Shown here one piece after another: positions 12,501 through 24,500 of a stretch of DNA of 64,000 nucleotides. Each line of letters begins with the position of its first letter. Within the stretch, counting starts at the first letter, position 1. A program made the translations under genes and the position numbers. The notes beneath the pieces are model-generated. The model was not told where the DNA came from. It was given only the letters and a program-made list of their open reading frames with translations, and searched no databases. The DNA is from Cheilinus undulatus (Eukaryota > Chordata > Actinopteri > Labriformes > Labridae): assembly GCF_018320785.1 (NCBI RefSeq), contig NC_054885.1, positions 3,980,921 to 4,044,920 of the forward strand. Reading direction: 5' to 3'.

Positions 12501-15500
12501 CCATAAATACAGCAGTTGGAAAAATACACTTTAATAACAGCAGCTTCTTAACTCACATTAGAATTTTTTAAATTCCTTTTTTAAGTCCTCTACTCGGGCC
12601 CCAATGAACTGATATCACAATCAGACCCTCCACCATCGCCTCAGAAAACTCTGACCCAGACAAACCTAAACCCCTGGATCAAATCCTGACCCAGAAATCC
12701 CACCTCCGTCACACAGTGACCCTTAAATAAACATTTAAACCATGACTGGCAGAGTTTTCCTCAGGAACTTTCCAGGACTACCCATTTTAAAAAAAGACAT
12801 CCTCTTTAATTTTGCTGATCAACACAGCTGTGAAGTACTGCAGCTTTAAACATCATTTATTCTGAAGGAAAGCAGCATGAGAGAAAATCAGACCATGAAT
12901 GACTGCAGAAAACTGCAGAAAGTCTAAAATCGGCATCAAAATTGGGTAATTTACCTTTAAAAGTGGTAAAAAGCTGCAGGCAAACTGTTGCACAGTTTCC
13001 AAACTACAAACATTTCAGTACAGGGTTGTCACAAAACCAGATTTTAAAAATTCTACAAACTTAAAAATCTGAATTTCTACTGTATCAAAATTCATATGCA
13101 ACCAATGTTGCACAAATTTATGTTTTAAATTCTTTAAACTGAAAGGAGACTTCTGCAAACTTTCTTTATTGCACACACTTCCTGTTCTGAAACATTGCCA
13201 ACATGTTTGTGCAATTTAGACGGCACTCTCTGACTAGAAGTTTGATTGAAAATGTACAGTGTCTTTTAAACTTCAGAGCTTTTCAGTCCCACCAATCATT
13301 AAATTACAGATCTATTGATTTAAACCATGTTGTAGAAAAGTTCAGAATATTTTAACACCCTTTTATGTGCCGATATCATCACAGTCATTGAGAAACAACC
13401 CAGCAGCCAACTGAACAACCACACCATTAACAAGCAGCTTCATAGCAGGTCTAAAAAACTCAGACTTACCTTCAGGCTCTTCATCGACGTCTTCCTTCTT
13501 GCAGTGCTGAGGAGACGCTGAAGAACCTGCGTCATCATCATCATCATCAGCGCTCGGCGTCATTTCACTCATCTCCCCCTCCAACTTCACCTCGATGACT
13601 CCCCCCTCTTCCTCCTCTGCTTCCTTCTCCTCATCCTCCTCGTCCTCCCCCTCGTCCCCTTCCTCTTTCGGAGGATCCGTGGGGATGGCGAGGTCGGGCC
13701 GGCTTGAGAACAGCTCCCTCAGGATGTGAATGGGCGAGATGGTGACGTCCCAGTTGGTGATGCCGAAGTCACGGAGGTGGGCGCGGGCGTGGCTGGACAG
13801 GCCGGCCCGGGTGTCGAAGCCGGCGCTGCAGAACTCACAGTGCATGACGCTGAACGTGTCCGGGTCAAAATTAGCCACTGTGGAGAGACATACTTCAGAT
13901 ATGGTCCTGAGTGTGTATGTGATGTTCTACAGCTGGTGACCAATCCTCTCATTACGCCACACAGAGAATGAGCCCATGCTACAAAAGAGTCATCAAACAA
14001 ACCAACATTTTAAAAGCCTTTCTGATCCTGGCATGTTCTGGAAGTAGAGCATGACTGATAACACAAAGCCTATTCAGGAAGTACAAGAAGGCCTTCCATC
14101 AAAAGCCCTGTCTTTTTGTCAAGAAAACTAGTTTCAGGATCTGGCCTGTTGTCCCTATCCTGCCCACAACTGGTGCCAAACGCTGAAGCTAGGAAACAAA
14201 ATAATACCTGCCCAAAAACACTGCCAATGCTCTGAACGTCCCCCAGAGTTCAGTTAAATCTATCATCAAGAAATGAAGGAATATGTCACATGTGTAAATC
14301 TGCCTAAATCAGACCGTCCTCACAAACTGAATGAGCGTGCAAGAAGGAGACTAGAGAGAGAGGCCACCAAGACACCTATGACTACTCCGAAGGAGTTCCA
14401 AGCTTCAGCAGCTGAGATGGGAGAGACTCTGCAGACAACAACTGTTGGCCGGGTTCTTCACCAGTCAGAGCTTTATGGGAGAGTGGCAAAGAGAAAACTC
14501 AGATTAAATCTGGACTAGAGTTCACCAAAAGGCATGTGGGAGACTGCACATCACCACAAAGACACCATCCCCACTGAGGAGCACGGCGGTGGCAGCATCA
14601 TGCTGTGGGGATGCTTCTCAGCAGCTGACCCTGGACGGCTTGTAAAGGTAGAGGGGGAAATGAATGCAACAAATAGAGGAAAATCCTTGAGGACAATCTT
14701 ATCAAGCCTGCAGGGCTTGGGAGTAGATTTATTTTCCAGTCAGACGATGAGCTGAAGCATACAGCGAAAGCTACACAGAAATGGTTTAAAGACAGCAAGG
14801 GGAATGTTCTGGAGTGTCTCAATCCAATGGAGACTTTGTGACTGGACTTGAAAAGGGCTGTTGATGCCTGATTCCTGTGCAACCTGACAGAGTTTGAGCA
14901 GTTTTGGAAAGAAGAATGGTGGAAAATTGAAGGGGGTGAATATTTATTTTTATTTAATTGACAATACTTTGTAGAAATTTGTTTTCACTTTGATATTTAA
15001 GTGATTTTTTTGCAAATTTTTTTGTTAAAAAAAGCCAAATTATATTGATCTTGATTAATTTATAAAATCAATAAAAGGGTAAAACATTCAAGGCAATTAA
15101 TACTTCTTTTAGGCTCTGTAGTTCTCAGTCTTTACGTGTTTAAAGCAACACTTTCCAGCACATACAGTGTGTTCAGATAACATTAAATTATTCTTCTCTG
15201 TTCTTAAGTTATATTTTTAAAAGATATATTTTTGGGCCTTTCATGCCTTTATTACACAGAGGAGGACAGTGGATAGAGTCAGAAACGAGAGAGAGAGTGG
15301 GGAAAGACATGCGGTAAAGGGCCACAGGCCGGATTCAAACTTGAGCTGCCCGTGTAGGCTACATGGGTAGCGCCTTAGACTGCTAGGCTATCTGTGCACC
15401 CATGAATTTGAAATATTTACATGCACTGCTGAATGGCCTGCATCCAAAATCTTCCCAAGTTATGCATGCACTTATCTGCTAAAAAGCAGGAATGTTGCCG

Positions 15501-18500
15501 TGTCGGTAAAAACCACATTTCTGTCACAGAGATCCCTCTAAAGTCGTCACTCATGGCTAAATAAGCTTGCTACACTTGTTAATCAGTTTTTGTTTTCACT
15601 GTAAGCTGTGGAGGATGAAAGAGTGAGTGGGTGTGTATCTTCCATCCCCACACTCCCTGTCTTGGAAATTCCAGACTGGATGCCTTTCAGCTGAAACTCC
15701 GGGGCTGAGATTCCCTTTAAATCATGAGAACGGCCTGCTCTAAAGAGGAAAATAAAGCTGAATTTGATCTGATTTGTTTATGGTTGGCTTTGACAGGCGT
15801 TTAAGTGAGTAATATTAAGATAAAGACAATAAATCTGTAGTACATGCAAGCTAAATTCAGTGAGCCTCTGACCTTTCTTCTTCTTCTTTTGATAGGAGAA
15901 CTTCTTCTCGATTGCGTTGACTTCCTCAGGGGAAATGAAGTGACGTACGTTGTAGCTGACGCCCACTCGGTTCAGGTGTCCTCTCACGTGGTTGGCGAGC
16001 CCGATGCCGTTATGAAATCGATCAGGGCAGTAGGGGCATTTCCTCTCCACGCTCTTCATCGTCTCTGCTTCTTCATCCATGTCCTCGTCGTCTTCATCCA
16101 GGACGTCCTCTGAGAGGAAATGTCGCACGCTATCCTCGTCGATGTCGTCCTCGTCGTCATCGCTGTCGATCTCTATGGGAGCCTCAGGAACACGGTGTCT
16201 CCTCCTCAGGAAGAAAACTTTCCCGTCTTTCTTTACGTCCAGCTCGTCTTCCTTCTTCTCGCTCTTCTCAGGAGAAGCACTCTGCTCTGCAATGGATTCA
16301 TCTATGGAGACAAAAAGTCGATGTTAAAATTAAATCTATACATACCATGTAAACATAGGTTATGCAAACACTTGAAAAAAGGCAGAAAAAAACTTTATTT
16401 GGCCTAATCAAAGTCAAGTTAATTACTGAATTGATGATGAATGTACTGTAGACTATGGTTTAGGATAATACCAAAAGAATCCATGTCATTATGGCTGCTG
16501 GTTATGAAACCAGTCATATTAGGGCGCAGATGGTGGAGCACAGTGGTTTTCAAATGGCCACAGTGTCGCACGCTGCCCATTTCATTGAGATCAGCTGATC
16601 TCATCAGCCCCATCAGCTGACTTCCAGCTGCTACAGCGCTGCTCTCTGTCCTTGATTTAATAAAGAAATATTGCCCAGTTCTTAAAAAGCTGCTGCTGTG
16701 GCTAAGTCTGAGCTAAACCCTCCACTAGCAACCATTGTAGGCAAGCACTCACACAAAAGCTAACCCTTTCCGCCCGTTACTCTAAGACAGTGGTTTTCAA
16801 CTGGTCCAACCTCAAGACCCACCAGTCTGCCTTACGACAAATCACGTATTTTATCTTACGACTCAAGTTTCCAAAGCATTTACAACAATGCATGTTTACT
16901 TAATTGAATACGTTGCAGTTTGGAGCATGATTAGATGAAAATGCATGACATGAAAAAGACAAGGGGCAAAACAGACAAGTTTAATACAATGTTTCGCCAC
17001 CATTATGTGTCAATTTTTTACCAATTTTCCAGAGATCTTGAGAATTTACTTCATTTTCGTGTGAAAAGTGGCTTTTCCATGGCAAGAATAGGAGATAAAT
17101 TAATTGAAATATTGATCAAACATTTAGATTTACCCAATTTCACAGTAAAAGGGGTCAAATAAAAGGTATCGATGTATGTCCACTAAGGACTTAGGGACGT
17201 TTTGCAACCATTTTTTTCACAGACACTAAGTCGCGACCCACTGAAACCTGCACCGCAACTTACTTTTTGTCGCGACCCACCAGTTGAGAACCACTGCTCT
17301 AAGAAACTCATGGCAGAGCAGGTCGTCAGAGAAGCGAAAAAACCGCTTTCCCATCATGAGAAGCTTTTTTGTGTTTTTTTTCTTTTTTATTTCAAACAGA
17401 AACGTGGTCCAGTTCTAGTAGAACTGATGCTATGCTAAAGCTACATCCGAGCTACATCTCCTCAGCTGAAGTAGAGTGAACAGTGTTTCCTTCAGCATCA
17501 GCGTTGTGGATTTTTAAAGAGCTTTAAAAGATGGATTTTCCTTATGACAGAGATGTAGTCTGGCAAATCCATGTGCTTTGCAAGGTCAACAGAGCATGGC
17601 GTCAGCGGAGGTCCTTGTGCTCCATAAACCGCCATTAGATGTCGCTACATCTCTGCTGACGCAGCACTATGAATCTGAAAGTATCATCACTCACTCAGTT
17701 ACCCAATCAGTCAGGGACATACAGACCCATGAGTGGGGCTGACCTCCTAACACCCCGTCTAACTCACTTTTACTTGAGCTTGTACATCACTTTTCTTGAT
17801 GTCTGACTACTTTAAAGTGTCTCCAGCTGAGCCCCAGTTGCCTTGAACTGAATCAAAAGAGGGTTTTTTTAAGAGTAAATAACAAAACTATATCTTCAAT
17901 ATAGTTATATATAGGGCCCAATGATTTGCAAAGATAATCTAATTGCATTTTTTGTGATTGGGATTTAATATACAACTATTCTTAGGTCAAACTTATGTAT
18001 TTTTTGACAACTTCAAGCAATAAGTAATTCCACAAATAAGACCATGTGCATTGAAATCAATGACATTATTTCTAAAGCAATTAATCCATAGTAGAATGAA
18101 TCTGAATATGGGTGTGCCAAGCTTTAAGTGATAAAGGAGGCGGCTGGGGTGGAGGAGATGAAGCTGGCTATCAGCTGAGGTATGACTTTTGCAAAGTAGT
18201 GCTAGGCTTCATCAGTTTAGATAGAAAGAGCTAACTTTTTTTGCTCATGTTGCAAATGTGATGTCATTTGCTTAGTTAAAGGGCATTATCATTTTTATGT
18301 CACTCATTTTGATTTTGAAAAACATACATAAAACACGAAAAGGAGGATTTTTGTAGACCATTATTAAAAAATGACACTTGAATGTTTGCATAATGTGCAT
18401 AAAATCTCTGCGGCTGCAAAAAATGATTTATTAAACTGGTATTTTGACACATTTCAATTTAAAGAAATATTGCAACTTCTGCGATTTGTAAATTGCAGCA

Positions 18501-21500
18501 GGCCATATTGGGATTTAATCTAATCTGCGATTAATTGCCCAGCTCTACACTGCTTGTCAGCAGTTTGCGATGACTGGAAATGAAAGCCTCTGTGATAAAG
18601 TTTGTTATCTCTTTACAGAAAAATAAATCCCGAGGAGCAGGTGGCCTAGGGGTTAAAGGAGCTCCCCATGTACGCGGGCGGCCCGGGCTCGAATCCAGCC
18701 TGAGGCCCTTTACTGCATGTCTCTCCCCACTCTTAACCCTGTTTCTGACTCTATCTACTGTCCTCTACTGTATCTAATAAAGGCACAAAAATGCCCAAAA
18801 ATAAATCTAAAAATAAATAAATAAATAAATAAATCCCAAGTTACTCTGTGTATCCCTGTTCAGCTAATTAATATGAAGATATAATTTGAACCTCAGACAA
18901 CTCTTCGCCTCACCATTGCTTAGTCGTGCTCTGTTGGACTGCTTCACCTCCGCAGGTGAGTTTGCTTCACGTTGGGAAGTCTCTGCAGTCTCATCTCTGT
19001 CCTGTTCCTTGTCTTCATCATTCCTGTGAACCCCTTCAGCATCCGCTGCATTTGGATGAAACTTGACCATACTGGTCCAGGTCTTCCCTCTGCGGCTGAA
19101 CCTCCGGTTCCTCACGCACTTGAAGACCACCTGGCTCTTCGGCGGTGCTGCAGTGATGTCCGTTATCGTGCAGTCCTCAGAGTCACTCACTTTTTCCTGG
19201 CTTTTGCCGGAAGATACATTGAAGGGAGTTTCTGATTCCGACCCAGAGAGATGGTCCGAATCTTGGCTGCTCTTTGAAAACCGAACACTGACCTTAGACC
19301 TCGAAACCTGCCTGGTTTCATCACCCTGCGACCCGCTGACATGTCCTTGGTGAGCGAGTTTCTGGTGCTCCCTCATTAGAGCTTGACTCGAGGTCTGAAA
19401 GGCACAGAGACCACAGGAGAGAGTGCATGACGATGAACCGGGGTCAGCCTTGGGAGCCTGTTTTTTTCTGTTGTGGGTTTTGGAGTGATTGGCGAGTGCC
19501 TGCGGGGTCCTTGTGCTGAAGTTACACTTGGTGCAGACGAAGCGGCGGCGGGCCTGCGCTGCAGCTCGAGCTGAGTTTGGAGGAGTTGCGTCAGAGTCGA
19601 GAGCGGCTGCAGAAAGTGGGGAAAGAGGTGGAGACGTGACTATTTCTGGGTCTGACAATTTGCCTGTAATCAAGGTTGTTCCTGCATCTTGTGTAACGTC
19701 TAAGTCTGAGCTTAAATGCTTCACCGCCGCACCATTACCGCTCTCGTTCAGCTTCTCAATCTCCTCCAGGATCTTCACGCGGGACTCCTGGTGACGTCTG
19801 TGGTGGTCCGCCAGCTCCAGGCGACTTGGCAGATTCCATCCACACTCCAGACACTGAAATCGCCCGTCTTTTTCCGAATTTCCTCCTCCATCTGTGTCTT
19901 TCTGACAGTGTTCGACCATGTGCTCCTGCAGGTGCTGCTGCTTTTTGAAGTAAATGCTACATTCAACACAAGTGAAGATTTCTTTACCTTGCATGACCCC
20001 GCTCTCTTCGTCTTCCTTCCCTCCTCTGTCTCTGAATTTAATTGGTTCATCCACTGCTTCAAAACCCTCAAAATCGTAAACCCCTCCACCTCCGTCCAGC
20101 TGAGTCGGATCAGCAGATTTCTGAGGACTCGCTCTTGCCCGTTTGCCGCTCGCAGATGAAGAGCGTTTTAAGGTGCCGAGACCGGAGAAAGGCCTGAGCA
20201 GCACCCTCTTCTTCCTGCACCGCTGGATGAATGTGCAATGAGCCCAGGGTGCAGGAGGGGGGCTCTCAGGGTCTGAGTCTCCAGGGAAGCTGTACACATC
20301 TCTCTCCGGCTCCTTAGTTTCTTTTCCCCTGGGCTTTTTCTCGTCCTCTCTATTGTCTGCCTCCTCCTCCTCCTCTTTCTCGTCTGTTTGGCAACCGTCC
20401 TTTGGTTTAACTTTGGACAGAAACAGCTCGGCTCCCTCAGATACATTCCAGACTTTGCTGTCTGACACTGTGAAGAGAAAACAGCAGAATTATCAATGAA
20501 AGGAGCCTAAAAATAACCGCACTGATATCGAGAGTACAGGCAGGTTTTGTCTCCTCCTTATGGTTCTTACATTCTGTTTGGCAGAGCTGGGATGTATTTG
20601 GCTCGTCTGTCTTTGTGCTCTCATTGTTGTTGTTGATATTGTGCTCCTCTTCAGGAGCTGGTGAGTCAGTTTTGCTGTGCAGAAGTGGCCATTTTTCAGG
20701 CTCTTGGTCCTCTTCACTATCAAGTCTGGACAGCATTAGAAAGGACAACATTAAACATTTATGCTGGGTGAACATTAAGGAAGTGCAAAATGGGTGACAT
20801 GCAATATATGATGTCTTTGTTGACATTGGTCAAAGCCTGTTGGGATGTTAATCGTTGTATTATCATTTCTCAAGGTTGGCAATCTAAATAGGGCCTATAA
20901 TTAATGCATTAATATTTAAAACTGCAGTTAATCGCATGCATCATTGTCCCTTTCAGCACACTCTCCCTGCCGCCAAAATAATTTCACCACTGCTCCTGGA
21001 AGTCTCATTCACTTTAAAAACTCAGAGGACAAGTCAGACGTTATCTGCTCCTTGTTTTATCAAACATTTACCTTTTTTACCGTTTTCTTATTTCACAACA
21101 ACTTCCTTTTTCTGTGGTTAAGTTTAAGTCATAATCTACAGTCCACCAAAAGTTCCTCTTTTTTTATTTTTAAAAATATGAGCAGGTCCGTATCTAAACA
21201 GGAAGTCAATTACACTTAGCCTAAGATAGTAAAAACATCCTAAATGAAACCAAAACAGTTTTAAATGCAAAAAAATTCTTTCACATCATGTTGAATTGTA
21301 TCAGATTGTACTGATTGTATCTTATCTTATTCTACTCTCCTGTGCAGTCTCCTATCCAATTCTGTTATAACCCTTTAAAAAATAGGAAGGGTGAGACTTC
21401 GAATCTCTCAACCCTCCGCGCCTGAGCTGGTCGTACCAGCCGTGCGAGACGCAGCGCACATGTAGGCAGTCTGAAAGCCCTGACTTGTTAACACGCAATC

Positions 21501-24500
21501 AAAATGAAAATCCACGCATGTCACGGTCGAGACGCACGCGTCACGCTCCCAGTCTGAAACGGGCTTAAGTCATGCTGTATATTTATCACCCTGTTTCAAT
21601 TGTATCGCATCATAAAGTATTGAATTGTATCATAACATATTATTGTATAATGTATCATTTCATCACGCATGGTGAATCAGATTGTACTGTGCCGTAACAC
21701 TTCATACCTTATTGGACCGTAATGTAGTTTAAATGTCCTATGATATCATATCCTGATGTTTCCTATCGTGAAGATCGTATTGTGCTGTAACGTGAACTAC
21801 CATGATGTACCATACTGTATGCGTCGTATTGTAAGGTTACATATCATTACATATCTTAATGTTTATTATTATGTAACATATCGTAATGCAGCATAACATT
21901 TCATAATGTATCGTAATGTATCATGTCCTATTGTTACATGATGTACCATTGTATCATCACGTAACCTATCATAACACAACATATTTTATCTAATGTTAAC
22001 ATATCTTAGCATAATGTAATGTATTGTAGAACATTCTAACATATTGTATAATAACATATTCTATTATAACATATTGTTCATAACACAACACATTGTAACG
22101 CAACATATCGTGACGCATCATACTGTAACGCAACATATCGTAACCTAACCTATCGTAACCTAACATATTGTAACATAACAGCAGTAACCTAACATATCAT
22201 AACGTAACATATCATAATGTAACACGTTGTATCATAACACATCATAATGTTATACATCGTAACGTATCATAACACAACAAATCATATTTTATCGTAATGT
22301 AACTCATCATAATGTAATGTATCATAACACAGTATAACTTATGGTAATGTAACGTATCTTATTGTAACACATCTTTACGCATTTTATACCGTAGCAAATT
22401 GCATTGTGATGTATCATAACATATCGTAACATGTATCATAATGTAACATATCTTAACATAAAGTATTAAATCTTACAATATCATAACGTATCCCATTATG
22501 ATGTAACATATCCTACTGTATCGTTATGTCACGTATCTTATCATAATGTATCATAACACATTATGATACATTGTTTCGTAACATAACTTAAGATATTATT
22601 ACGTATCATAACATTTTGTACCATAACGTATCGTATCTTAATATATTGTATTGAAATGTATCAGAACAGAAATTAAGTTAACTAACACATAACATATCGC
22701 AATGTATTGACTATAACAGTACGTATAGAATTATAACGCATCAGCACATATCGTATCGTATCATACTGTATCCTAATTTAGAGTAATGTAGGGTATTGTA
22801 ATGTGGCTTATCGTATTGTTACGTATTGTAACACAATGTTAAGTGTTGTACTGTATCCTTAAATATCATATTGTTAGGTATCGTAACATATTGTATCATA
22901 TCTAGTTTATCATGACATACATTGTATCGTAATGCATTGCAACCAATTGCATCATAATGAAACGTACCGTACCATGATGCATCGTAACATATTTTAACAA
23001 ATCATGTTGTATTGTAAGTTATCATAATCATTGTGTCATGTAACATATTCTATCATAACACCTTATCACATAATTTTGTCACATATTGTACCATAACTTA
23101 TCATACTGACATAACAAGGCATTCTGGGATATTTTCCACAACACTTGGTCTGAAGTGTGCCTCTGGATTATCTCTGAAGAGCTATTTAAACCCTAACACT
23201 CATCCATTCTAACAGGGATAGGGACACCAAACCTCTGCTAGTGAAAACAGGGATAGGGCTGAGTGTTTGGGGCACAGGCAGAATTAGGATTGAGCCTATA
23301 ATGAGGGGTAGGGGTAAAAGTTAAAAATGGGATAGAGCCTTGGTATGTATTGAAAGCACATACACAAGCAATGTGGCCTGTGCCCAATATAAAGACTGCT
23401 CAAATGCTTTACCAGGCCTGTAACTTTAGGCTTAAATTTAAGACACTAGTGACTGTTCAATCTTGATTACAGCCCTCATAATACTAAAATAGTCAATGTA
23501 AATTAACAATACATTTCTATATTACTGACTTCTCTCTCTGTGTATTGCCCTCTTAACAACTCTCCTCCAGCTTCCTCCTTTACCTCCTGCTCCTCCTCAC
23601 CTGAGTCCAGCAGAAGGAGATCCTGGGCTGTGAGCAGCTAGACCATGAGGGTTAGAAAAGTGCTGTAGCTCCTCCTCTGACACACAGCAGCACACAAAAC
23701 ACACAACCACAACAACACATCACTTCACAGCTTAAAGGTTACAGTCAAAAATACAGTGCATACTCATACATAGAGAGAGAAGGGAGAGACTTCTGACTAC
23801 ATGCAGACTGCAGACAATAAGGAGACAACGGTGATAAATAACGACTTTTCTTCCTAATCTCTGCTCTGCTGCTTTCTGATAGACTTGTGTTACCATCGAG
23901 TGTTTCCTTCTCAGAGTCAGAGTCCCAGCTTAGGGAGGAGGGAAAGGCTGAGGACCTGAATCTCCTCTGTGCGCTCCTCCCCGGGTCTGAGGCCTCAGCT
24001 TTCTCGGGGCCCTCATCTCCAGCCGGGGTCCAGGAGCGTTTGGCAGACATGGGGCCATCGCTCACGTCTGGAGAACATGAGGACTGGTGGAGACAAAGGA
24101 AAACAAACCAGGATTTTGTCACCAAACTTTACAGGCAGAATCAAACTGATTCCAAAAATATCTATCTATATAGTATATCTGTATTTGATGTCTGCAACAC
24201 AATACAAAAAAAGTTGGGACAGTAGCAAGAAGAATGGGAAAGTGGTGGAATGCTCAAGAATACCTGGAAAATTCCACAGGTAAGTGGGTTAATAAGTAAC
24301 AGTTGATAGTACAATGACTGGAGAACTCCTGAGAGGCACAGACTCATAGGCATATGCAGTAACGACAAAAAAGTATTCACCCCCTTAGATGTTTTTAATC
24401 TATCATGCTCAGCATAAGTTGGCTTTTTTGACCACAAAGTACAAAAAAATTCTCCTTAATGTCAAAGTGAAAACAGATTTCTACAAAGTACTGTCAATTA

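Noticed and set aside
18972-20159. Plus-strand frames of 87-147 codons opposite wiz exon 6
   Set aside because: Antisense shadows of a well supported zinc finger exon. The same holds for plus-strand frames over the other wiz and pglyrp2 exons.
20493-20723. Second open frame over wiz exon 5 ([12 protein letters not shown]...)
   Set aside because: It exits in phase 0 and cannot join exon 6, which enters in phase 1.
23745-23893. Extension of wiz exon 3 to the end of its open frame
   Set aside because: The extra residues do not resemble WIZ, and only the donor at 23893 lets the next exon join in frame.
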